This document shows positions 7,232 to 14,416 of a stretch of DNA of 15,670 nucleotides, in pieces. Every line of letters starts with the position of its first letter. Position 1 is the first letter of the stretch. The stretch covers positions 1 to 15,670 of the forward strand of contig SKNG01000328.1 of NCBI GenBank assembly GCA_007120685.1, read 5' to 3'. A model generated the notes under the pieces. It was not told where the DNA came from. It worked only from the letters and a program-made list of their open reading frames with translations, and did not search any database. The DNA is from Paracoccaceae bacterium. Its GTDB lineage: Bacteria; Pseudomonadota; Alphaproteobacteria; Rhodobacterales; Rhodobacteraceae. The position numbers and the translations under genes were made by a program.

Positions 7232-7281
7232 CGGCCTCGGCGACTCTGCCCTGCATCACCCCAGGATACCCAGAGGTTGCC

Positions 7282-7581
7282 ATGCACAGCGTTTCCCTTG
7301 CCCAGCCAAGCACCAGCATCCGCCCGTTCACGCCAGACCCCGTCACGCCAGGGCCCGCCTCGTTGCGCCGTAGCGCCGAGGCGCTTGAGACCGCGTTTCT
7401 GGCCGAAATGCTGAAATCGGCAGGCTTTGGCACCGAGGCCAGCACGGGCGAGGCCGAACAACCCTTCGGTTCCTTCATGGCCGACGCCTATGCCGAAGCA
7501 CTGATGGCCAGGGGCGGAATGGGCCTTGCCAGCCATATCGAACGCAGCCTTGCCATGCGCCAGACGGAGTACGGGCAATGA
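7282..7581 (+). CDS. flgJ: flagellar rod-binding protein (FlgJ N-terminal domain type)
   Basis: The 99-residue product is the stand-alone rod-binding form of FlgJ, which helps assemble the flagellar rod in the periplasm. The Rod-binding domain spans about residues 28-91 (LRRSAEALETAFLAEMLKS, then PFGSFMADAYAEALMARGG and GLASHIERSL). The muramidase domain of enterobacterial FlgJ is absent, as is usual in alphaproteobacteria. The start is ATG 7282, with AGAGG 5 nt upstream. An in-frame ATG at 7207 is possible but has no good ribosome-binding site and would extend the gene over the control region. The stop overlaps the next start in an ATGA, so flgJ and the FlgN-like gene are translationally coupled. 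Confidence 0.88.
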   Translation: MHSVSLAQPSTSIRPFTPDPVTPGPASLRRSAEALETAFLAEMLKSAGFGTEASTGEAEQPFGSFMADAYAEALMARGGMGLASHIERSLAMRQTEYGQ

Positions 7582-7958
7582 CCGCGGCCCGGGCGCTTGA
7601 CCGCCTGAACCGCCTTTTGCGTGAGGAACGCGCGGCCCTTCTGGCGGGCAAGGTCGGAGATCCCGCGCAGCTTTCGGCTGGTCTTGAACGGGCAATGACC
7701 GATGCCGAGCGAAGCCTCGACGCCAGCCGGACCGGAACGCTTGAACCCAAGATGAAGGCACGCCTTGCCGAAAGGCTAAGGACGGCACGCCAGATGGCCG
7801 AAGCCAATGGCCTGCTGGTGCAGGCATCGATACAGGGCATCGGCGACGCGCAGGCCCTGCTCGGCGCTGTCACGGCAGGCGTTCACGGGACCTATGCCGC
7901 CGATGGCACGGTCGAGCCCCATGCCGCACCCCGTGGAAGGCTGCATCGCAAGACATGA
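7578..7958 (+). CDS. flgN: FlgN-like flagellar export chaperone
   Basis: The 126-residue protein is small, almost wholly helical and rich in Ala, Leu, Arg and Glu (LDRLNRLLREERAALLAGK, then QLSAGLERAMTDAERSL, then RLAERLRTARQMAEANG). This agrees with FlgN, the cytoplasmic chaperone that delivers the hook-associated proteins FlgK and FlgL to the export gate. FlgN proteins are poorly conserved, so the call relies on length, helical pattern, the ARQMAEANGLLVQ-type C-terminal segment and position. Its ATG overlaps the flgJ stop by 4 nt. It is the last intact flagellar gene on this strand before a region of broken genes. Confidence 0.72.
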   Translation: MTAARALDRLNRLLREERAALLAGKVGDPAQLSAGLERAMTDAERSLDASRTGTLEPKMKARLAERLRTARQMAEANGLLVQASIQGIGDAQALLGAVTAGVHGTYAADGTVEPHAAPRGRLHRKT

Positions 7959-7989
7959 ATTCACCATCGCCGCTCCTTGCCAGTGCTGT

Positions 7990-8233
7990 CCGCGCCCTGC
8001 CGCCGGGCAGCCCGCTCGGCCGGAGAACGGTGGAGGCGAATTCCTGGCCGTCGAACACGAACAGCCTGAAATCAAACGCCTCACTGGCCTGCCCCCAGCG
8101 AATGGTCCGGGTTGATTGTTGGTGAATCGTTGGCCGCCAGCGCCTCGCCCATGCTCTCATGGTCCTGCGCATGGGCGATGGCGCGGCGGATGCCTGGCAT
8201 CTTCAGGCTGTGCAGCGCGATGATAAGCGCAGC
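7990..8233 (-). pseudogene. minus-strand remnant of an unidentified gene
   Basis: Two stretches of minus-strand sequence read like genuine coding DNA with strong G/C third positions, but in different frames. The first is 8233-8129 (ALIIALHSLKMPGIRRAIAH, then ESMGEALAAN). The second is about 8103-7990 (WGQASEAFDFRLFVFDGQEF, then STVLRPSG). Between them the frame changes and codon quality drops. I could not place the product in a family. The stretch lies between the FlgN-like gene and a PHA synthase remnant, so it looks like one of two broken genes here. A chance open frame remains possible. Confidence 0.35.
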
Positions 8234-8253
8234 ACCCGCGGGGTCCTGACGCG

Positions 8254-8637
8254 TGGGCGATGCATCTGGCCCGGGCGCCAGGACGGCAACTGGAACTGAT
8301 GGAGCGCGCGCGACAACTGGCTGAAGCTGGCGCAGTTCGCCACCAGCGGGTCGGCCGGCAAATCCGGGGAAAAACCGTTCAGGCCCGGCATATACGACTC
8401 CCGCTGGTCGCATGACGGCTGGGACAGGGCGCCCTTTGCGCTGTGGCAAAAGGTGTTTCCGGCCACGCAGGACGGGTGGCAGGCGGCCACCGACGATTTG
8501 CGCGGGCTGCGCAAGCAGAACAACGAGCGGGCGGGGTTCATGATGCGCCAGCTTCTGGGTACGGTGTCGCCGTCGAACTTTCCGCAGGCCAACCCCGAGA
8601 TCATCGAGGCGACGTGGAAAAGCGGTGGGCGCAAACC
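8254..8637 (+). pseudogene. truncated and frameshifted PHA synthase (PhaC-like) remnant
   Basis: The plus strand encodes pieces of the N-terminal part of a polyhydroxyalkanoate synthase-family protein. From 8254 one frame reads WAMHLARAPGRQLELMERAR. Near 8314 the reading frame shifts (one inserted or two deleted bases). It then continues LKLAQFATSGSAGKSGEKPF, RWSHDGWDRAPFALWQKVF and GFMMRQLLGTVSPSNFPQAN, as in the PHBC_N and PhaC_N domains. The match stops after WKSGGR near 8637. About 128 of the roughly 600 codons remain. The alpha/beta-hydrolase catalytic domain with the Cys-Asp-His triad is missing, as is the true start. It cannot make an active synthase. The breakpoint is followed by glycosyltransferase-type genes, which suggests a deletion or replacement. 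Confidence 0.75.
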
Positions 8638-8802
8638 ACGTTGGCGTTTTGTGCCCTGCCGCTGTCAGCCTGCGCCCTTGGGCGCGGCTTCGCGACTGGT
8701 TGCTTCAAACCCGGCGCGTGGGCGGCGAAGCGCCGGCATCTTGCCGATGGCTGCTGCATGCGCCAATGTTCTCCTCGCATCTGGGTCGGAGCATTCCACG
8801 GC
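8638..8802. other. region without a recognisable gene
   Basis: Between the end of the PHA synthase remnant and the start of the next gene I see no complete coding region, RNA gene or clear promoter. One plus-strand frame reads RPWARLRDWLLQTRRVGGEA with moderately plausible codon use and may be a further gene fragment. A GGAG at 8788-8791 lies 11 nt before ATG 8803. Confidence 0.4.
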
Positions 8803-9327
8803 ATGGGCAGCTTTGTCGAAACCGTCAATACCGCGTTGTCGCAATTGCGTTCCGGCCGCCGTGGTACGCAACCCTTGTCTGGCGGCGAGAGGTTGGCACC
8901 GGGCATCTGGTTCGACATGGATACCGAAGAGACCGACCAGACCGCCCTGTGCAGCACACCGCCGCAGGGGCTGCTGAACGTAAAGCTGGAGGCCCGAAAG
9001 CCGGGACGCTGGTTCACGCTGAACATCGACCTGGGCAAGGATGATCTGTCGCCCCACCGGCTGCTCGGCTTTGCGCTGCGCAGCAGGGCGCCGCGCACGC
9101 TGCTTGCCCGGGTCTGTCTGCGCAGCTTTCACGATAGCGGCTTCGAGGACGTGTTCTTCCCCCTGCACGTGGCCTCTTTCGCCGAAGAAAGCAGCCATGC
9201 CGATGTGCTTTGGCTGGCTGAACAACCTGAACTCAGACGCCCGGCGGACTGGCGCACGATGATCGTCTTCCTTGACCCCGGCGGCGTGGAACTGGTGTTG
9301 ACGGACATGCGCCTGTTCGTGGCATGA
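8803..9327 (+). CDS. protein of unknown function coupled to a glycosyltransferase gene
   Basis: The 174-residue product has no signal peptide or membrane segment. It is predicted by eye to be rich in beta strands, with alternating hydrophobic and polar residues (LLNVKLEARKPGRWFTLNID, TLLARVCLRSFHD, VELVLTDMRLFV). This could be a carbohydrate-binding-like sandwich, but I recognise no family. Its stop overlaps the ATG of the glycosyltransferase at 9324 (ATGA), so the two are translationally coupled. The start is uncertain: ATG 8803 has GGAG 11 nt upstream, and ATG 8758 in the same frame is an alternative. Extension further upstream would overlap the PHA synthase remnant. Co-expression suggests a role in the same glycan pathway, which is inference. 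Confidence 0.62.
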   Translation: MGSFVETVNTALSQLRSGRRGTQPLSGGERLAPGIWFDMDTEETDQTALCSTPPQGLLNVKLEARKPGRWFTLNIDLGKDDLSPHRLLGFALRSRAPRTLLARVCLRSFHDSGFEDVFFPLHVASFAEESSHADVLWLAEQPELRRPADWRTMIVFLDPGGVELVLTDMRLFVA

Positions 9328-10355
9328 AGCTGACGGTGGTTGTCCCGGTGCATGACGATGCCGCGGGGCTGGCGCGGCTGCTGCACAGTCTGGATCTGGC
9401 GCTGCGCGGAACGGATATTCTGACCCGGGTGGTTGTCGTCGATGACGGCTCGCCCGCGCCGCTGGACCGGGCGCTGCCGCAAGGGGCGCTACCGAATTTG
9501 CCTTTGACATGGCGGCGCAATGCGCGACCGATGGGCGCTGGCCAGGCGCGAAATATCGGACTGGATGAGGCCGAGAGCAGCCATGTGTTGTTTCTGGACG
9601 CTGACGATACCGTCACCCCGGAACTGGGCACGCTGCTGCGGCAGCTTCAGGGGCTAGCCTTCGATTTCGCCCTCTTTGCCCATGACGACAGCCGCCGGCT
9701 GGCACAGGGCGAAACCGGCCCGGACGAGATGCTGGACCGCGCCTTATGGGCCGATCTGGCACCGGGGCCGGACCCGGTGGCGCTGACCCAGGCGCAGGCG
9801 CGCCGCATCTGCCGCATCTCGAACTACCCTTGGAACAAGGTCTGGCGCCATGATTTTCTGCGCCAGAACGCCATCCGCTATACCGAGATTGCGTTGCACA
9901 ACGATATCGAGCCGCATTGGGCAGGGTTCATCGAGGCGCGGCAGATCCTTTGTTCCGACCGGCGCTGCGTCATCCATCACGTGGCGCGCGGGCGCGACCA
10001 GCTGACCAATCGGCGCGGCGCGGAAAGGCTTTGCGTGATTCGGGCGCTGGAGGCGGTGATCGCCCGGCTGCTGGCGCCTTCGGCCGCTGCGCCGGAACGG
10101 GCGTGCTGCATCGGTCCGTTTCTGGAATTCACCTTCCGGCTGCTGGACTGGGTTGATGGCCTGCTGGACGATCCTGCCGCCAGCGCCGAGTTGAAGAGCC
10201 GTGCCCGGTACCTGCTGCGCCATCTGGCACTGAACGCCCCGCCAAAGCTGGCCGGCGCGGTGGAAGACGCCTTCGCCACGGAACCGGGCCTGGCACTGCG
10301 GTTCCTGCATTGGGCCGGAAGCAAGCAGGGTCTGGCGCCGGCCAGCGCGCAATGA
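9324..10355 (+). CDS. glycosyltransferase family 2
   Basis: The 343-residue protein has an intact GT-A/GT2 catalytic domain at its N-terminus. It shows MKLTVVVPVHDD (1-12), VVVVDDGSPAP (36-46, nucleotide-binding Asp), GAGQARNIGLDEA (71-83) and the DxD-type metal site HVLFLDADDTVTPE (87-100). A later SNYPWNKVWRHDFLR segment and LHNDIEPHW resemble the acceptor and catalytic-acid region of bacterial GT2 enzymes. The C-terminal ~120 residues are helical. It is predicted to be cytoplasmic and to transfer a sugar from a nucleotide-sugar to an unknown acceptor. It is coupled by ATGA overlaps both to the upstream unknown gene and to the downstream gene at 10352. Being next to flagellar genes, it could act on flagellin. 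Confidence 0.88.
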   Translation: MKLTVVVPVHDDAAGLARLLHSLDLALRGTDILTRVVVVDDGSPAPLDRALPQGALPNLPLTWRRNARPMGAGQARNIGLDEAESSHVLFLDADDTVTPELGTLLRQLQGLAFDFALFAHDDSRRLAQGETGPDEMLDRALWADLAPGPDPVALTQAQARRICRISNYPWNKVWRHDFLRQNAIRYTEIALHNDIEPHWAGFIEARQILCSDRRCVIHHVARGRDQLTNRRGAERLCVIRALEAVIARLLAPSAAAPERACCIGPFLEFTFRLLDWVDGLLDDPAASAELKSRARYLLRHLALNAPPKLAGAVEDAFATEPGLALRFLHWAGSKQGLAPASAQ

Positions 10356-11323
10356 CCACGCTTTCGGTCATTCTGGGCGATGGCCGGCCTGGGCCGCATC
10401 TGCTGGCCATCTTCAGACCCCTGCTGCAAGCCCTGAACCCCGGTGACGAGGTGATCTGCCCGCTTCAGGCCGAGGGCGCGGGTGGCCTATACGCCTTGCG
10501 GCAGGCCGCCGGCTCGCGGCCTTTGGCGGTTTTCGGCACCGACAACCCCCATGGCGCCCCGCCACCCGGCGCGGTGGCCCTGCGTCCGATCCTGACGGGT
10601 GGATGCCCGCCGGCGGGCGGGATCGTCGGTTTGTGCCTTGCCCGCGCGCAAGGCGATGCCATCCTGTGGCTGCCAGGTCCGGTGGTGCCGGATTTCAGCG
10701 CCCTGCCAAGGTTGCGTGCCGCTGTAGCGAAAGGCGGTGATCTGGCCATCGACAGGGATGGCCTGTTGGTGCTGCGTTGTGACCTTGCAAGGCGGGCCGT
10801 GCTGCCACTGCCAGAGGCCCCGTCGGGGCTGGAGCGCGCGGCCTGGTACTGGCGCGCGCGCCTCTCCGCGCGGTATCCCCATGGCCCGTTGGCCGAGACC
10901 GGTTGCACTGCCGTCTTTGGCCCTCCGCCGCCGCAGGAGCCACCAGAGACGGCGTTTTCGCTGTTTGACACGCTCGACCGTCTGATCGTCGATACCGGCG
11001 GCAGTGCCGAGGCCCGACACGACGGGTTGACCTGGCTGTTGTCTGGCCTGGCCCGAGATCTGGAGGCCCTGCCTGCGTGGCGCCTGTGGCCTTATGCGAC
11101 GGCGGCGCGGGCGGTTGCGGTTCGGCTTGACCCCGATGCCCTGCCAGACCAGCGGGCCGAGACCGCGCGCCGTGCCCTGGCCATGCTGGCCGACAAGCCG
11201 CTATGGGAAGTCGTGCTGGACTGGCAGGCGATGCGGCTTGCCGGGCAGACGCCGGGTGCAGCGCAGGACAAGGCCATCGCGCAGGCGCGGGCGCTCTGGC
11301 GCGGCATGCGCGCGGCGCCGTAA
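10352..11323 (+). CDS. degenerate GT-A-like protein, probable non-catalytic partner
   Basis: The 323-residue product begins like a GT2 enzyme: LSVILGDGRPGPHLLAIFRP (4-23), then GDEVICPLQAEG (31-42) where active enzymes have DEVIVVDDGS. The later strand normally carrying the DxD metal site reads ARAQGDAILWLPGPVVPDFS (97-116), with no acidic pair. The second half is helical and unassigned. The order of segments fits a GT-A fold that has lost its nucleotide and metal ligands, so I infer a structural or regulatory partner of the enzyme at 9324. Its ATG overlaps that gene's stop (ATGA). A longer frame from 10310 is ruled out by this arrangement. The 3' end lies 4 nt from the convergent gene's stop. 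Confidence 0.68.
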   Translation: MTTLSVILGDGRPGPHLLAIFRPLLQALNPGDEVICPLQAEGAGGLYALRQAAGSRPLAVFGTDNPHGAPPPGAVALRPILTGGCPPAGGIVGLCLARAQGDAILWLPGPVVPDFSALPRLRAAVAKGGDLAIDRDGLLVLRCDLARRAVLPLPEAPSGLERAAWYWRARLSARYPHGPLAETGCTAVFGPPPPQEPPETAFSLFDTLDRLIVDTGGSAEARHDGLTWLLSGLARDLEALPAWRLWPYATAARAVAVRLDPDALPDQRAETARRALAMLADKPLWEVVLDWQAMRLAGQTPGAAQDKAIAQARALWRGMRAAP

Positions 11324-11327
11324 CCCT

Positions 11328-12308
11328 TTACTCGCCATCGTTCAGCCGTTCGCGCAGGAAAGCGATGCTCTCGGCCAGCCAGGGGGCGCGCCACATCAGC
11401 ACCGGATCCGCTTCCGGCGCGGCCGATTCCAGCGTCCAGTGAACCGGCGCCGGCGCGCGCCGAAGGATCACCGTCAGCAGCTGATGGAAACCCTGGCGCT
11501 CTGGCTTGGCCAGCGCCAGGCCCTGCTGCGCCAGATGGTGACCGATCCCGCCCAGCAACGCCAGCCGCAACGCGGGCTCGTTGCGCAACCGGTTGGCGCC
11601 CAGCAGCGCCAACGCCCGCCCCGCCGCTGCTGCTGCCGCCATGACATCCGCCGGGTGCAGCGCGGCAGGCGCGTCACGGCAGAAGAGCGGCAGATCGGCC
11701 AGCGCCAGCTGGTCGGCCTCCAGCAGCGCGCCGGTGGCCAATGGCAGCGCGCCGCCGCCCAGATCGTCGGCAAAGCGCAGCCCGGCCCGGGCCACGAAAC
11801 CCGCGCGCAACAGCCGCATGGGCGCGGCGGGGGGTAACAGCGCAAGGGCGGTGCGCAGCAGGTCCACCGGGCCGCCCCAGACCAGCGAATCGAATACCGA
11901 TTGTGAAAGCGGCTCCACACCCCCCGCTTTCGTCTGCTGCACGCCAGGCATGAACAGCACATCCGCCGTGCCGCCGGGGGTCTCGGCCTCGCCGACCAGC
12001 CGGATCAGCGCCGCCATGGCATAGGGCGCGGGCCGGTCCCCCGGCGCCAGCATCCATAGCCATGCGCCGCCGGCATGAGCCAGGCCCCGGTTGCGCGCGG
12101 TGGCGCGGCTGGCGCGGGCCATGCGCAGATGTCGCAGCCGTGGGTCGGCGGGAAGCACCAGGCGGTCCGCTTCCCGCGCGCCGTGATCGACCAGCACCAC
12201 GCGCTCGAAACCTTGCCCCAGAACGGCGTGCAGACTGCGGGCGCAGGCGGCCCCCTCGCCGGGTCCCATTGTCAACACGGGTGTCACCAGCGGCGCTGCC
12301 TGATCCAT
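11328..12308 (-). CDS. degenerate glycosyltransferase family 2-like protein
   Basis: The 326-residue product follows the GT2 layout. It has a TPVLTMGPGEGAACARSLHA start (9-28), FERVVLVDHGAREAD (34-48), DPRLRHLRMARASRATARNR (55-74) and GLAHAGGAWLWMLAPGDRPA (75-94). The nucleotide-binding DDGS is changed to DHGA and the DxDD site to APGD, so most catalytic acidic residues are gone, although the ARNRGLAHA helix is well kept. I infer a pseudo-glycosyltransferase. ATG 12308 is preferred over ATG 12314 because AGGCGG sits 6 nt before it but directly against 12314. It starts just after the stop of the 644-residue glycosyltransferase gene and is probably co-transcribed with it. Confidence 0.7.
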   Translation of the reverse strand: MDQAAPLVTPVLTMGPGEGAACARSLHAVLGQGFERVVLVDHGAREADRLVLPADPRLRHLRMARASRATARNRGLAHAGGAWLWMLAPGDRPAPYAMAALIRLVGEAETPGGTADVLFMPGVQQTKAGGVEPLSQSVFDSLVWGGPVDLLRTALALLPPAAPMRLLRAGFVARAGLRFADDLGGGALPLATGALLEADQLALADLPLFCRDAPAALHPADVMAAAAAAGRALALLGANRLRNEPALRLALLGGIGHHLAQQGLALAKPERQGFHQLLTVILRRAPAPVHWTLESAAPEADPVLMWRAPWLAESIAFLRERLNDGE

Positions 12309-12321
12309 CGCCATCCGCCTG

Positions 12322-14256
12322 TCAGGCCGCGCGCCGCTGGGCCGAGCGTTGCGCCACCAGCCCGGGATGGGTCAGCGCCGGCTCTGCCCAGCGCCACCAG
12401 TCACCGCCCCGGCTGTTGGCGACCCTGGCGCGCGCTATCGCCAGCAGCGGAGCGAAATCCGCATGGTCCACGCTGACCCCGGCCGCCTGTTGCAAGTCGT
12501 CGCAGCCCGTCATCCGCTCCAGCGTCACGCACAGATCGGCCGCCGCCGCCAGAAACGCCCCCCGCAGTTCCGGCGCGATCTGCCCCGCCGACCAGTCGAT
12601 CACATCGACCACGGCCGGCAGCAGCGCTTCTGTCGCCGCGCCTTCCCGGGTCAGCGCCATGATCATCGCCAGGTTGCCGAAATGCCGGGCGTCGGCCTGG
12701 CGGATATCCTGACCCGGATGCTGGCGGTAGAGATACTTGCGCCCCGGCATCATCCACAGCGACCTTGCCTGCAGCATGCAGCGCAAATGAAACAGGAAAT
12801 CGTCATAGGCGCGGATCGATTCCGGAAACCAGATGTCATGCGCATCCAGAAATGCGCGCCGGCATACCATCCGCCAGACTGACGGCTGGCTGCGCAGCAG
12901 CCGCCGTGGCGGCACGCTGATCACCGTCTCACCACGCCATGCCTGATGCGGCAGCGCCTGGGTCAGTTCCAGATCGCCGCCATAGGGCCAGCGCGGCGGG
13001 TCGCGCGCCGGGTCCAGAAAGTCGAACCCGCCCTGCACCAGATCGGCGCCGGTGCCACGCGCCAGGTCCAGCAGCGCGGGAAAAAAGCCCGGCTCGGCCA
13101 GATCGTCGGCATCGACAAAGGCCACATGCGTCCGGTCCGACATCAGCCGCCCATAATTGCGGGCCGAGGCGCAGCCGCCATTTGCCTTGCGCAGCACCTC
13201 GATCTGCGGCTCCCCGGCGAAATGTTGCGCCACCAGATCGCCGCTGCCATCGGTCGAGCCATCGTCGATCACCCGGATGCGGATGTCCGGGCGGTCCGGT
13301 GCCCGCAGCGAGTCGATGCAGGCAATGGCATGCTCGCGCGTGTTGAACAGCGCGACGACCACATCCAACCCCGACACCAGCGGTGGCAATGCGGCGGCGG
13401 GGCGCTTGGGGGCCGGGCTTGCCACCGCGCTGGCCGAGAGAACCCCCGCCGACAGGTCATGGACACCTGCCGCCCCCGGCCAGTCTTCAGCCCGCAGCCC
13501 GCGCCCCAGCACCAGTGCCCCCTCCGCCTGCGCCCCGGCCCGGCGATCCGCCGACATAACCTGACAGGCCACACCCGTCGCACTGGCCAGGGCGAGCACG
13601 GGCGCCGGATCGTCGACAGCTGGTGGTAAAAAGAACAGCGGCACCTCCGGCATCAGCGCGGCCAGCATCAGGCCGCACCCTGGCGCATCCTGCGCCAGGA
13701 TGGCCGTTGGCGCGGGGCTGGCGGCGACATGCCGCAACAGCGCCGGCGCATGCGTCATCACCTCGTCGAAGAGTTGCAAGACCAGCCCGGCGGGCTGTTC
13801 GCTCAAGCCCTTAAGGCTTTCCCCGCCCGGCAACGGCAGGGCACACAGCCGGGGCGCGGGAGCATCATCGGGCCAGTGGATACCGAGACGCTGCGTGGGG
13901 GCCAGTTCCTGCCAGGCCAACCCGGCCCCCGCCGGCTGCGGCCAGGCGCTGCGCATCCGTTCGGGCGGAATCGACCACACCGCAACCAGATCCCCCGCCA
14001 CCACCGCCACCCGCCGACCCTGCCGATGCACCAGCACCGGCGCGCCCGGTGGCGGGTGGTCCCGGAGACCCTTTTCCAGCGTGTGGCTGGTGCCGCCGTC
14101 CCACGAACCGGCTGACTGCGCGTTCAGGATGATCTGGCGTGCGTCCGGGGAGATGGAAAGGTGAAAGGGGCGTTCGGCATCGTCATGGCGCAATTCGAAA
14201 TGCTGCGCCTGGCCTTCAGGGGCGATGTGCAACAGGAACTGCTGAATGTCATCCAT
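12322..14256 (-). CDS. glycosyltransferase family 2 with a long N-terminal extension
   Basis: The 644-residue protein has two parts. Residues 1 to about 295 form a region I cannot assign, with beta-rich and Ala/Pro-rich stretches (QAQHFELRHDDAERPFHLSI near 16-35, a GLMLAALMPEVPLFFLPP strand near 195-212). From about 297 a full GT2 catalytic domain follows: LDVVVALFNTREHAIACIDS (297-316), RVIDDGSTDGSGDL (328-341), ANGGCASARNYGRL (358-371) and AFVDADDLAEPGFFPALL (379-396). It also has a YDDFLF motif later in the protein, likely near the acceptor site. Canonical DDGS and DADD make it a probable active enzyme. The gene is upstream of the degenerate GT2-like gene (13 nt gap to its preferred start), suggesting that the two act together. 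Confidence 0.85.
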   Translation of the reverse strand: MDDIQQFLLHIAPEGQAQHFELRHDDAERPFHLSISPDARQIILNAQSAGSWDGGTSHTLEKGLRDHPPPGAPVLVHRQGRRVAVVAGDLVAVWSIPPERMRSAWPQPAGAGLAWQELAPTQRLGIHWPDDAPAPRLCALPLPGGESLKGLSEQPAGLVLQLFDEVMTHAPALLRHVAASPAPTAILAQDAPGCGLMLAALMPEVPLFFLPPAVDDPAPVLALASATGVACQVMSADRRAGAQAEGALVLGRGLRAEDWPGAAGVHDLSAGVLSASAVASPAPKRPAAALPPLVSGLDVVVALFNTREHAIACIDSLRAPDRPDIRIRVIDDGSTDGSGDLVAQHFAGEPQIEVLRKANGGCASARNYGRLMSDRTHVAFVDADDLAEPGFFPALLDLARGTGADLVQGGFDFLDPARDPPRWPYGGDLELTQALPHQAWRGETVISVPPRRLLRSQPSVWRMVCRRAFLDAHDIWFPESIRAYDDFLFHLRCMLQARSLWMMPGRKYLYRQHPGQDIRQADARHFGNLAMIMALTREGAATEALLPAVVDVIDWSAGQIAPELRGAFLAAAADLCVTLERMTGCDDLQQAAGVSVDHADFAPLLAIARARVANSRGGDWWRWAEPALTHPGLVAQRSAQRRAA

Positions 14257-14291
14257 GCAACGATGCCTGCCTTTCGCCGCCGCTGCCCGAG

Positions 14292-14320
14292 TGTCTGGCG
14301 GGACGGAGCCAGCATGTCAA
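14292..14320 (-). promoter_or_regulatory. possible promoter for the 644-residue glycosyltransferase gene
   Basis: On the minus strand a perfect -35 hexamer TTGACA (14320-14315) is followed after 17 bp by CAGACA (14297-14292), a poor -10. The start codon is at 14256, leaving a leader of about 30 nt. The -35 match and the spacing argue for it, the weak -10 against. The surrounding 160 bp between this gene and asd hold no other gene and no clear terminator. Confidence 0.3.
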
Positions 14321-14416
14321 CGCTCCGAGTTCCCGACGCTGCCGGCGATCACCCGCAACACGGTGCCCGAGGGCATCGCGGCAGCAAAGAACAGCCGCCA
14401 TACCCCTGGCGCAGGT

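Noticed and set aside
7167..7478. N-terminal extension of the fliK frame over the flgJ gene
   Set aside because: flgJ on the other strand has clear rod-binding motifs, and fliK has a well-spaced ribosome-binding site before ATG 7166.
7955..8125. A 56-codon plus-strand frame starting in an ATGA overlap with the FlgN-like stop
   Set aside because: The overlap is suggestive, but the product is Ser/Pro-rich without any recognisable pattern, and the opposite strand has better coding character over the same bases. Not strong enough to call a gene.
8443..8802. Plus-strand frame upstream of and continuous with the gene at 8803
   Set aside because: The first part overlaps the PHA synthase remnant out of frame and has poor codon use, so it is not taken as part of the protein.
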